NCBI GenBank assembly: GCA_946408385.1
Contig: CAMJSB010000002.1
Coordinates: 1 to 64,000, forward strand
DNA length: 64,000 bases
DNA from: an uncultured bacterium
GTDB lineage: Bacteria > Patescibacteriota > Gracilibacteria > Absconditabacterales > Absconditicoccaceae
Direction: 5' to 3'
Shown: piece after piece, positions 22,202-32,196 of the stretch
How the letters are laid out: every line of letters starts with the position of its first letter
How positions within the stretch are numbered: position 1 is the stretch's first letter
Program-made: the position numbers and the translations under genes
The notes under the pieces: model-generated
Told to the model about the DNA's origin: nothing
Databases searched by the model: none
The model's input: the letters and a program-made list of their open reading frames with translations, nothing else

Positions 22202-23302
22202 ATGCTGGCAATACTTATTATCATACTTGTACTCCTATGAGCAGCTGTAGTTTGATCAATATATTCAAATTTTATGGTTTTTTACTCAAATTTTTCAGAA
22301 ACTGAAAATTATCACAAAGCATATTACGCATCGATTTCTGCATTAGAAAGATGAGAATTGGTAACTAAGCAACGTCAACCATGATATATATGAAGCTGAG
22401 GATTTATATTATGAACTTGACAAGGAAGCTTTAATGGTTGATGATCTGATGGAAGTTTATCGGGTTTTTCTTATTTCTGAGAAAATAAAGAACAAACATC
22501 AGTTTTTCGAGATATAAATTCTAGAACCACAAGAATACCTAAAGAATGAAAATGAGACGTAGAACGAATGCTTTCGACCGGAGATTCAAATAACTACAAC
22601 ATGATGAACTATGAAAATGCTGAAATATTTTTATTATACTACGACCAATCCAGCGGTAATCCTTATAAAACATCCGATGTATATATTTCAAAATCAAATC
22701 CAAATCAAATAACATGAGAAATCAGACTACCATGACTTTTACAAGATAAATTTTGAAATTTAAAAGATAATGATAATCTAATCAGTAGCAGTCATACTAA
22801 AAATGACTCAATAGTTGACCGGCAAATCAGATGATTTACAAATAGTAATACACCTTTTACAATTTATTCTACTGAATCATTATCAAATTGAAATATTAAT
22901 AAAAATACAGACAGCGTCTTCAGAGAGAGTGACATAAACACACCTTTACAGTTCAATTTTTGAAACAACAAAGGTCCAATTTCCAGCCCAGGACAAAGAA
23001 GCACCAGTGCACAACTTACAGTAATCAGCCAAGCAGAAGACAGCATAAAAAACCAAAATTTTAGAGATATATTTCAACAAAGCTGAGTTCAACTAAGATT
23101 TGCATTACTAAACCTCCTAGAATGATCATGAAAAAATAATTATCCATTCCTCGAATACTATGCAGATTTTTGAAAAGATGTAGCTGATAAATATTACACC
23201 ATCAATGCTGAATGAAATTTTAAAGATTTCCAAGTAAACACTATAATACAAAAGCCTACCATAAAAGAAACTATTTTATGAAGCTTTACATCGATATTCT
23301 AA
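22202..23302 (+). CDS. PilX-like / minor pilin-type exported protein
   Basis: A 366-residue protein with one N-terminal hydrophobic helix (MLAILIIILVLLGAAVVGSI) directly followed by YYASISALERGE, the pattern seen in PilX-type pilus-assembly proteins, where a hydrophobic helix precedes an Ala/Gly/Glu segment. A classical prepilin cleavage site (G-FxxxE) is not present. The rest is Ser/Asn/Gly-rich with no recognised domain. The next gene starts 2 bases after the stop, so the two are translationally linked. Confidence 0.5.
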
Positions 23303-23304
23303 CT

Positions 23305-24600
23305 ATGAAAAGAAGCAGTTTCTTCATATTAATAATAATGATAGCATGAATCGGAATGTGTCTACGAGCTTTTTTTGGTTGAAATCCAAATCCATCAAAT
23401 GATCCAGAAATCCCTCAATACGAAACTAGCTGATTTGTAGAAGAATTAATTGACGTATGAAACAAACCAGACACATGAAACACACAAATAGACACTATAG
23501 ACATAGACACAAAAGATTATACAGAAATCAGAGTAATGATGCCCAAATATTTTTATAATTCTGGATGGAAAAAATTTGCACAAGAATTATTCAACGACAA
23601 GAAAGTATATATGAAATTTATCTTTATCGATGACTTAAATTGATACCAAAATCAGCTATTTAACAAGGATTTTTCTGGAGCAGACTTATTTCTGTTTCCT
23701 TATGATTGGCATGAAAAAATATCTACTAGAAGTTTTTCTGCACAGCAAGATATTCAATCCTATTTTGACCAAATATTATCCATCTTGTTTGATGGAAATC
23801 AAACCTCTTTCCTTCCTTTCGCAGCAGATCCAATGGTTATGTACACTCTCCCAGATTATTCATGACCAAACAATTTTTACCAAATATCTGAATATGCATT
23901 AAACCGAGAACCTATTAAAGTTTTAGCTTTTCCATTATTCTTTGGACTAACAAGTGAAGACTTTGAAGATAGATGATACAAATGGGAATATCAAGATATA
24001 GTTTGGTATGCTCTAATGCATTATTTTCAAACAAACAATGATAGCCATGACTTACAGATTCGAATCGATAGCAACGTTTTAGAAAAATACAACATATCAA
24101 ATATAAAAATCATTTCAAATGCATTCACAGTTCCTGAATGTAAGTATTTTCCATCCATATGTCTCCAAACTTTCAATTTCGTATGAATAAGATTTGGATT
24201 TTTGTCTGATACCGACATAATTAATCTATATTTACATGACAAAAAATCTGATTTCTCCAAAATTAAAAAAATGAGCATGCCTTTTTCACAATTAGAATCC
24301 CCTATCAGAATCCGATGACGATGAATGCCCGATTCACTACAAAATCCTGAGACAATCAACTGAGTTTATGCATTTTTTATTCACTATATGAATAATTACA
24401 ACCAATACAATTTACGAAATTCGACATTACCCGTATTCAAAACCAATGATAATTGAAATTGACTATTAGACAACGAATATATATGACTTAGATGATATAT
24501 ACTTACATCATGATGAGATTATATAAACACTACCAAACAAATAAGTAAGTTTCAAGATTTGATAGAATACAAAATAGACTCTGAAGAATACCTTAGATAA
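23305..24600 (+). CDS. Exported protein resembling an extracellular solute-binding protein
   Basis: A 431-residue protein with an N-terminal signal (SSFFILIIMIAGIGMC; Cys could be a weak lipobox). The alternation of short beta strands and helices and a segment GADLFLFPYDWHEKI, followed later by LPFAADPMVMYTL, resemble sugar-binding lipoproteins of ABC transporters (the D-x-x-x-x-P-x-D and P-x-x-x-D-P blocks). No permease or ATPase is next to it, so transport is unproven. It is coupled to the PilX-like gene, so a surface or pilus role is also possible. Confidence 0.42.
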
Positions 24601-24651
24601 GTAAACAACCGACATATCACAACACTCTAACCAGATACCAATATTTTTGGT

Positions 24652-24679
24652 TTGATTTTTTGGAGAAAATTATTATATT
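24652..24679 (+). promoter_or_regulatory. Promoter of the tRNA cluster
   Basis: TTGATT (24652-24657), a 16-base spacer and TATATT (24674-24679) lie 22 bases before the first tRNA. Confidence 0.6.
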
Positions 24680-24700
24680 ACGCTACACAGCATTAAATAT

Positions 24701-24782
24701 GCTGAGGTGATGGAACTGGTATACATGTACGCTTGAGGTGCGTATGCCTTATGGCTTGAGGGTTCGAGTCCCTTCCTCAGCA
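24701..24782 (+). tRNA. tRNA-Leu(GAG)
   Basis: Acceptor GCTGAGG pairs with CCTCAGC; the anticodon stem TACGC/GCGTA closes the loop TTGAGGT with anticodon GAG. The long variable arm (CCTTATGGCTTGAGG) and GTTCGAGTC T-loop fit class II leucine tRNA. Confidence 0.93.
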
Positions 24783-24802
24783 GTTACAAATTACCAATAC
24801 AT

Positions 24803-24873
24803 TGGGGAATCGTCTAATGGTAGGACACCGGACTTTGACTCCGTTTGTCCAGGTTCGAATCCTGGTTCCCCAG
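24803..24873 (+). tRNA. tRNA-Gln(TTG)
   Basis: Acceptor TGGGGAA pairs with TTCCCCA; the loop CTTTGAC carries anticodon TTG. T-arm CAGGTTCGAATCCTG is canonical. Confidence 0.94.
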
Positions 24874-24882
24874 AATTGATAT

Positions 24883-24957
24883 TGCGGAGTGGAGAAACGG
24901 TATCTCGTCGGGCTCATAACCCGAAGGTAGGTGGTTCAATTCCATCCTCCGCAACCA
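24883..24957 (+). tRNA. Initiator tRNA-fMet(CAT), CCA encoded
   Basis: Acceptor TGCGGAG/CTCCGCA, anticodon loop CTCATAA closed by GGG/CCC pairs, which is the initiator signature. The first base pair is T1-A72 rather than the C1xA72 mismatch of many bacteria. CCA is encoded at 24955-24957. Confidence 0.9.
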
Positions 24958-24972
24958 AAAAAGATTTAACAG

Positions 24973-25045
24973 TCGGGACTAGCTTAATTGGTAGAGCATC
25001 AGACTCTGAATCTGGGGGTTCTAGGTTCGAATCCTAGGTCCCGAA
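24973..25045 (+). tRNA. tRNA-Gln(CTG)
   Basis: Acceptor TCGGGAC pairs with GTCCCGA; anticodon loop CTCTGAA gives CTG; T-arm CTAGGTTCGAATCCTAG. Two glutamine isoacceptors therefore occur in one cluster. Confidence 0.93.
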
Positions 25046-25065
25046 AATGAAAAAAATAGTAAGGT

Positions 25066-25147
25066 GCCGGGATGGTGGAATTGGTAGACACGCTTGGCTT
25101 AGAACCAAGTGCCTTACGGTGTGCAGGTTCGAGTCCTGTTCCCGGTA
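25066..25147 (+). tRNA. tRNA-Leu(TAG)
   Basis: Acceptor GCCGGGA pairs with TCCCGGT; anticodon stem TTGG/CCAA with loop CTTAGAA gives TAG; class II variable arm present. Confidence 0.93.
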
Positions 25148-25157
25148 ATTAGCAAAA

Positions 25158-25192
25158 AGCACTCTTCAGGGGTGATTTTTTGTTTTTTATAA
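25158..25192 (+). terminator. Terminator of the tRNA cluster
   Basis: CACTC and GGGTG pair around TTCAG and are followed by ATTTTTTGTTTTTT. Confidence 0.72.
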
Positions 25193-25197
25193 AAATT

Positions 25198-25281
25198 TGT
25201 CATTCTGAGCTTTAGCGAAGAATCCATGGAAACGTGATTTTATATGGATTCTTCGGTCGTTTCTCTCCCTCTGAATGACAA
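25198..25281. repeat. GTCATTCTGAG-family inverted repeat
   Basis: TGTCATTCTGAGC..GCGAAGAATCCAT pairs with ATGGATTCTTCGG..CTCTGAATGACA, a complete stem with a central TGGAAACGTGATTTTATA loop. Confidence 0.9.
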
Positions 25282-25294
25282 TGCTAGAACAGAA

Positions 25295-25319
25295 CAAAAA
25301 AAAGCCCAATCAAGGGCTT
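25295..25319 (-). terminator. Rho-independent terminator of efp
   Basis: On the minus strand AAGCCC-TTGATT-GGGCTT is followed by a run of T, 23 bases after the efp stop codon. Confidence 0.82.
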
Positions 25320-25341
25320 CTTAATCAAATTTAAAATTTTA

Positions 25342-25896
25342 CTAATTAACAGTTCCTGTCAAAGTATTTACTACTACTTCATCTCACTCTTCTTTGTACA
25401 ATGGTACTTGGATTTCCATTCATGTTTCGATAGTAGCAGGTTTAGTTCATGCTTGAGCTCTATCTCATTTTACACCCGGTACTGTAGACACAATCTTGTA
25501 CGTAATAGTAGAAGGCAGAATTACATTTATTACATTTCATTGATACATCTGTAGATAAACATCTAAGTTATCCTTGAGATATCCAACTATATCATCTATT
25601 TTTTCTTTTTCGATATCATAAATCTCTCCTGTATCATTTTCCATAAAAGAATATGTATCTCCAGAATTGTATAGATAAACTGCATTCTGAGTAGCAATTT
25701 CAGCTTGCTCTAAAATCGCTCCAGAATTGTAAGTAAAAACGTTAGATTTTCATGTAACGATATCTTTTACCTTGTATGTATCGTTTGCTCCTCATCTTCA
25801 CATGTGAGTATGTGCAGTTTCTGTCACTTTAAAAAGCTTTCAGTCAATCAAAAGAATTGATCCTTTTTTTACATCAGAAGTAGTAATCTTTACCAT
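25342..25896 (-). CDS. efp: Elongation factor P
   Basis: A 184-residue EF-P. The three OB-like domains are recognisable: MVKITTSDVKKGSILLIDGK with the tip loop in domain I, then EIYDIEKEKIDDIVGYL, and the C-terminal VPGVKGDRAQAGTKPATIET then GMEIQVPLYKEEGDEV, the EF-P signature. EF-P relieves ribosome stalling at polyproline. The tip loop reads HMGRGAND where E. coli has KPGKGQAF, so an Arg replaces the modified Lys. Length is normal. It has its own terminator and a short AT-rich leader. Confidence 0.94.
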
Positions 25897-26061
25897 GAGT
25901 TATATTTACAACATATAAAAAACTGATTTTACTTATAGAAAAAATCTATAAAATAGCAAGCTAAAAATCCACAAATTTGAAAGAATTTATTTCTTGACTT
26001 TTTATATAAAAAACATAACAATCTATACAAGAACAATTTTTATTATATTTACACATTTCTC

Positions 26062-28344
26062 ATGACTGATAAATTAAACTCTATCAACTCTAGTGAAACA
26101 ACCAACACAAACAAATATAATAAATTCGTAAAGAATACAAAAGAAGCCGTTAGAAAAGTTTTAATGGGTACATGAATTGTAATAAGCACTTTACTACCTA
26201 TCACATCAGCTGAATTACTAACTGCATGTAGTGATGGATGAGATACGACAGAAGTAGTCAAAGATACTACTCCTCCTACAATAAACCTATTATCTTTATC
26301 TACAGATATCACATGAGGTAAAGAAGTTCGCATAAGCGGAAATCAGCTTTATATTTGAAGCACACTAATCGCTTCATGGTCAGACGAAACTACCAAAAAC
26401 TGTAAAGTAGAACTGTCAATCAACTGAAAACCTATCACTTCATGAACTACCATCAGTGAAGAATGAACTTTAACTATAAAGGTAACTGATACTGCTGGGA
26501 ATACCAAAAATGCTAGCCTAACATTGAACATAAACAATGCCCCAGAAATCACAGTAGACAAATATGAAATAAATATTTTTTGATGAGCAAAAATTAATAT
26601 AAGCGATAATAAACTAATAATATGAGATGAAACAGTCGCTTCACGAAAAGATGAAAGCTGAAAAAAATTGACTGTCAGCCTAAGCTTCAACTGACAACCA
26701 GTTAAATCATGAGATACAATCGATTGAGCATGAAAATTATCAGTTACCATAACTAACGAAAAATGAAAAAGTAGTAGTACAGAGATAACAGTTACCAATG
26801 ATGCAATTTACTGACTAGAAACACTAAAAAATGCTTCAATGAAAGTAGATCAAGAAATAAATTTATTAAACTGAATAACATTTGCTAATTGAGTAGAACT
26901 AGTAAAAACTGAAATAGAAATAGATGGAAAACGCAGCACTATAACAGATCCATCACACTATACTCCAAGCTACCCATGAGTATGTAGTATAATATTTTCT
27001 CTTCAATGAAAAAACGGAGAAACCACTGAAATAAAAGTAGACAATTTAACTATCAAACCACTAGACTACAAAGAAGCCACGATCAATAATGCCAACATGA
27101 TACAGGAAAAATATCCACGATATAATAATCTACAGCAATCAACCAAAGATTTTATATATCCACACTTGATAGCATCATATGCTGCATGTAATCGGTCTAA
27201 GCAAGACAATAGAGTACATATCATCATGTGAGAGACTACAAATGCAAGTGATGTAGAAAACATATGACAATTTACTACTCCATCCAATCATGCATATGAA
27301 TGATATTATCGTATCAGAGCTTTATCTCCAGATGTATCTATTAAGTGATGCGATGACTATTGGTTTAATCTAGAAAATTATATAAATCAGCATCCAAATG
27401 ATTTTTTCTTAGTTAGCTGTGCAGCTGATTCATGATGATGAAATAGCCGAGAACAAATGAATAACAATAAAGAGACTAATCCTCTTAGAAGAATATCGCA
27501 AAAAGAAAATGTTATACTTATATGTTCAGATGGTAATTCAAACCAAAAATATTGGAAAGTTTACAATGAAAGCATTAAAAATTGAAATCGATATAAGTCA
27601 TGTTCTATCAATAGTAATCTAAATAATAAAATCACCGTTACGTGATATAACTCTTGATGATCTGATAATTATTTCTCACCAGACCATAGTACATATTGAT
27701 GACTCGGAAGCGCTATGCTTGTATGATTCGATAAAAATAAATGAAATATTGTAATGCCAATGATTCCACTAATTTCATCAAACAACCAAGAAGCCTATAT
27801 TACAGACTCTTCTTATCCAACAGCTGCAACTAGCGGAGTAATCTGAAATGCTATATCAGTCATTATGTCCAACCATCCATGAATCACAGCAGAAGACGCA
27901 ATGACCATCATAGTAAATAATTATCTCACACAGGAGAAATTTCAATACAAAGACGAGACTACCAATCGAGAATTGGTAGATGGAGACTACCGATACTTCA
28001 TAGATATGCAAAAACTCCTAAAATCTGAACTTTTACAATCAGACAAAATCGAAAAAATTCAATTTAATTCAGATTTAGTTAGTTTGCCTAGTGGTCCATG
28101 AATATGCTATACTGGTAAATGAATCCAATTTGAATATGAATGAAAAAAATATAATGTTACCAGTGAAAACCAATCTATACTAAATCAAGCTCTCAAATCA
28201 TGAAATGTAAAATGGTACTGGAATAAAGATATGTTTAAAAAATTTGGATGAACAAATGCTGCAAGTTTTGATGTTTATGTAATAGACAAAAATTGAAAGA
28301 AAATCCCAGACACTCATTTAAGCATATCAAAAGCCATAAACTAA
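26062..28344 (+). CDS. Subtilase-like exported protein with Ig-like repeats
   Basis: A 760-residue protein. After a charged start there is a hydrophobic segment (KVLMGTGIVISTLLPITSAE, residues about 34-53) and a lipobox-like TAC. Residues about 70-300 form three similar beta-rich repeats (TLTIKVTDTAGNTKNASLT, LSVTITNEKGKSSSTEIT). The C-terminal half resembles the S8 fold: RVHIIMGETTN where the Asp strand would be, NHAYEGYYRIRALSPDVSI where HGTxxAG..APxxxI would be, and SSYPTAATSGVIGNAISVIM followed by SNHPGIT where GTSxAxPxxxGxxALL would be. The Asp position is Glu or absent, so it may be inactive. It converges on a collar-domain gene and an adhesin gene. Confidence 0.55.
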
Positions 28345-28385
28345 ATTCCACATCACTATTCTTAAATTTTCTATATTCCAACAAA

Positions 28386-28413
28386 AAAACAGCCCAATAG
28401 AGCTGTTTTTTGG
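28386..28413. terminator. Rho-independent terminator
   Basis: AACAGC-CCAATAGA-GCTGTT is followed by a T-run, and preceded by an A-run, between the convergent subtilase-like and collar-domain genes. Confidence 0.85.
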
Positions 28414-28432
28414 ATTATAATATAGCAATAAA

Positions 28433-29143
28433 CTAGTTTTTCTTACAGAATAGGACTTTTACATATGCATTAGTAATATCAATATTCTCTTGATATTGAG
28501 GATTACAATTTTCATATCTATCCTTTCCATTTGCAACGTTTATAAGATAATCGCTATTTTTGAGTCCTTTACAAATCACACTCTCAGTTGCCCTAATTCA
28601 ATAAACCGGATAATTATCACCGTCCGATTGATTACTTCATATAAAACCACCAATCTCGTTAGTATTATTGATACGCACATATGAGTGAGCACTTTCATTA
28701 TCCCAATTTCCACTTCTTCCATAAGATGCCAGACTCTCAGAATATAGTGTATCTTTATAAATATGTGAATGAGGTGGTAGCTGATCAACGGTAAGTGTTA
28801 TACTGTTAGCTCATCACTTGCTTCCATATGATCATGTTCCTCCCATCAGAAATCTACCATCTGCCTCAGCATATCTAGTCCATCAACTTGGACATGTTGG
28901 TCCAGTAAATGCCATAATAGCTCATGCAGGTATAGCATTATTAGCTTGATTTTGAAGTTTGTTCATCAACATATTCCATTCATCTTCATCTAATATCTTA
29001 TCCGTAGATGAAGTCTTCCAGGCTGTATATGGACTAGATGTAGTCAGATTTGTAGCCGCATATACTACTAAAGAAAAAGTCATCATAAAAATAAAGGCTG
29101 ACAATACTGTCCATAATTTTCATGATTCTAGAATTTTTTTCAT
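28433..29143 (-). CDS. Secreted phage tail-collar-domain protein
   Basis: A 236-residue protein with an N-terminal hydrophobic signal (LSAFIFMMTFSLVVYA). Residues about 60-140 match the phage tail collar fold: IPAGAIMAFTGPTCPSGW, then ADGRFLMGGTGSYGSKGG, ITLTVDQLPPHSH, the last being the conserved PxHxH ending. Such domains trimerise at the tips of tail fibres. The rest is a Cys-containing C-terminal part. A signal peptide on a collar domain points to use as a cell-surface fibre part rather than in a virion. It follows the head-repeat adhesin gene by 26 bases in the same direction. Confidence 0.72.
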
Positions 29144-29169
29144 TTTATATTTTAATTAAATAATAAAAA

Positions 29170-31101
29170 CTAATTTAAATAATTTCCCTCATTACAAGTA
29201 GGATCAAAGTTTATAGGAAAACAATAAGGGAATCCATTACTCGAACAATGATGACACTGCAATGTTAAAAAACATCATTTCTTTACGGGTTCAGATATTC
29301 AATCTATCTTACAATCCCATGTATATTTACCATTACTATATCATGTATTCGTAGCTGTAGCTGGAGATTCGCACTTATAAACTTCTGTTTCATTACAGAA
29401 AGATGTTATTCGCTTACATCTACCAGAATCATAAAATCGATAATTAGAATCATCACATAAATATGCACATTTCTTTCAATTTGCCTCTGCAGCACTTGCA
29501 TATAATTTTCTTTCTGTATTCGCTGTAAGTCAGTTATCACTTCATGCCACTAATGTTGCATTATCTGGCGCTAGTCACGTACACTGATATACTGGCTCTA
29601 CACACTTACCTCCGCTCCATATATAACCTGTATCACACTTATATCCACACACTGATGCATCATACGACCACGACTTACTTGTTGGTGTCCATGTGCTTCC
29701 ATTCCATGTCTGTGTATATGTTCAATGTCATGGTTTTGCCTCTGCTAATGATGGTATATCTCATTCACAATTTGCTGTTCTTGTTTTAGCCTTGCAACGA
29801 CCTCAGTTCTGATGATCAATTTCGTATCCTGTTGTACATGTCCATTGACATGGTAACAAGTTATTTTCATCCAAATTATCATTTCCTTCCCAAACTTTAT
29901 TACCATTTCATACATAAGTACTACTTCATGTTACCACTCATACTCACCTAGGCTCCCTTCATCCGCAAGTTTTAACCGTTACATATCATCATTCAACACT
30001 ACCAGAACATCAGACAACCAATCCATCTTCAGTCTGACATGACCAATGTACTTTATTATCTTTAGTTACCAAATATGCTCATGTTCATTCTACTATTTCT
30101 CATTTTTTACATGATCATGAATATACTGCATATTGTCTACCACCAATATTTTTACCAACTTTTGTTACAGTATCTCCACACTCAGGTTCTAGACTCACAT
30201 CACATACACTCATACATCTACCCCTTCCAAACATAGAACTCCATCCAGTACCATCACAGCTACACATACACATTTGATTATTTTCAGATTCTACTACCTT
30301 CAATATTCATCATCATACTCCCCATCCGCATGCTACATTTTCTCCAGTTCTACCAACAAAAAGAATCATCGGTCATCATAATGTCAATTTAGCAAAACTA
30401 TGTGCCTTATCTACATTAATTACTACTCCACTCTGTGCCATTACAGCAAAAACATTATCTGAATCTAAATTAGCAGATTCTCTACCATCTGTCCAAAGGA
30501 ATGAACCATTAGCATCAACTTTAACTCATGATCACAATGCTACAGAATAATTTCCTTCTACCGAACTATTACTTCACATCACTACAGATCACGTACCTTC
30601 AATCACATTCTTAATTCATCAAATAATTACCGAATATAATGAACTCTTTCCATTAATATAATTTTCTATTCATCAGATAATCGTATTATAAGATCATCAC
30701 GTTATACTATTTCATTCTCATCATAAAATCGAATTATACATTCATCGTACACTATTGCCAGATCATCCCAGAATCACATCATATGATCATCCTTTTCTAT
30801 TTTTATATCATCATAAAACACTACTATAATCTCCACTCATATTTGGAGAATCTTGATTACCTTCTAATAATAAAAATCAACTATCAGCTTCTATTTTTAC
30901 TAGATTCCCATCCAAAAATTTTAATGTAGCTTCTGCTCAATTATTTCCTGTAAAGACAAATTTTACTTCATTTATATGCTGAATTGCATTATCCAAATCT
31001 GGAGATAAAATCTTTTCAGCAGCAGACACAAACATCAATCACAAACTAGATATACTAAATATTCATCACATAATAAGCAGTGTCTTTTTTGAAATTTTCA
31101 T
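29170..31101 (-). CDS. Head-repeat (YadA-like) adhesin with Cys-rich modules, copy 2
   Basis: A 643-residue exported protein with signal peptide (LLIMGGIFSISSLGLMF). Residues about 80-190 show regular head repeats: SSVLGGYKNRKGGSYD, VILGGSGNSVRGMYNS, ILGGEGNSITGGSYNT, IIGGIENYI, ending with SVALGSGVKVDANGSFLWTD, close to the beta-roll heads of trimeric adhesins. After that come Cys-rich modules, including the 375-bp block shared with 16137-18695. There is no membrane-anchor domain at the C-terminus. About half the glycines in the head are TGA, often as TGATGA pairs. Transcribed with the collar-domain gene from a consensus promoter. Confidence 0.78.
29269..29643 (-). repeat. 375-bp block shared with 16962-17336
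   Basis: Partner of the block in adhesin copy 1, with one visible mismatch and the same reading frame. Confidence 0.93.
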
Positions 31102-31141
31102 ATCTTTTTGTTTTAGGTTATAAAAAGTATTCCTCAGCTCA

Positions 31142-31169
31142 ATTATATCCAAAAAAAAAATCCTGTCAA
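31142..31169 (-). promoter_or_regulatory. Sigma-70-type promoter of adhesin copy 2
   Basis: Minus-strand TTGACA (31164-31169), 16-base spacer with a T10 run and TATAAT (31142-31147), about 40 bases before the ATG; nearly identical to the promoter at 18735-18762. Confidence 0.82.
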
Positions 31170-31298
31170 ATTTTGGGGGACTTTTTTATTTAATTTATTA
31201 CAATTTGAATTATCAGATATAATATGATTTTTCTTGCAATTTTTTATTCCTTCACTATATAATATTATAATATTTACAGCAAATATTTTCTCAAAAAA

Positions 31299-32027
31299 AT
31301 GTATCTCTTCTCTTTCAAACAGTTTGCATGACACGATAGAGTTTTTTCATCCAATCTTTCCATCTGAAAACCATGAGATTTAATTCAATGTGGATGAGAT
31401 TTTTTATTAAATCTTTGAGATGAAACTGCCTTTCCAGAACTAATAAGAACACAATTTGTCCCAAATTCACCCTACGAAGTAGTTTATCCAAAATTCTTTA
31501 ATCAAAATTTTCTTTCTCTACTTCACTGGATGGTGTATCATCGATATTCTACTTATAATAATGTTTTGAAATATTTCGTTTCATTTGAGATTCCTCAATT
31601 ATTAGCTCGTGAAGATAAGATAAAATGAAAAAATAAAAAACTGAATCTTTCCAATATTTCTATTCCATTCAACGAATCGAAGCAGAATTTAGTAATCATT
31701 CCAGATAATCGATCTCGTGAAAATCAACTTTCAGATTTTTTTTCGCAAGATTTTATTACTCACCTATATTCTACAGATACACAAAATCGTAAAGACAAAA
31801 ACCGATGGGAGATTAAAAAATCAAAAGTTTGAATCATTGTAGCCACTCAATCCGAAATTTTTCAACCATTTAATAATTTGTGAACAATTACATTTATTGA
31901 TTGATATAAACGATATTATCACAATCAGCAGGACCCTCGTTATGATATAGCAGAAGTTGTAAAAAAAATGAAAGGATTACGAGAATGTGACATTATAAAT
32001 TTGGAAAACAAAGGATTAATTTGTTAA
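31299..32027 (+). CDS. Truncated PriA-like (primosomal protein N') protein
   Basis: A 242-residue protein that follows the PriA layout only through its first helicase half. Residues about 45-85 resemble the PriA N-terminal DNA-binding domain (PELIRTQFVPNSPYEVVYP, then LLHWMVYHRYSTYNNVLKYF). Residues about 130-225 match PriA motifs Ia to II: LVIIPDNRSRENQLSDFF, HLYSTDTQNRKDKNRWE, KVGIIVATQSEIFQPFNNLG, then QQDPRYDIAEVVKKMKG. The Walker A loop GVTGSGKTEVY is missing (ISIPFNESKQN instead) and DEEH is replaced by FIDGYK, so it cannot be an active ATPase. The second helicase domain and zinc modules are absent; PriA is normally about 730 residues. The frame is intact. Confidence 0.66.
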
Positions 32028-32196
32028 AAATACATATAAATTACAATATAATCAAATTTGTCAATTATTTTTTTATAAAAAACAAATTATTTCATAATTA
32101 AATATGAAAAAATCTATCCACTTTTTTGCATAAAAAATATTTTCGAATATAATTATCTTGTAGAAACTATTTATAAACAAAACTACGAAAAACTAA

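Noticed and set aside
24738-25037. A 99-codon open frame on the plus strand
   Set aside because: It runs straight through four tRNA genes and has no coding signature.
31299-32027. Full PriA helicase
   Set aside because: Walker A and the DEEH box are absent and the protein is a third of normal length.
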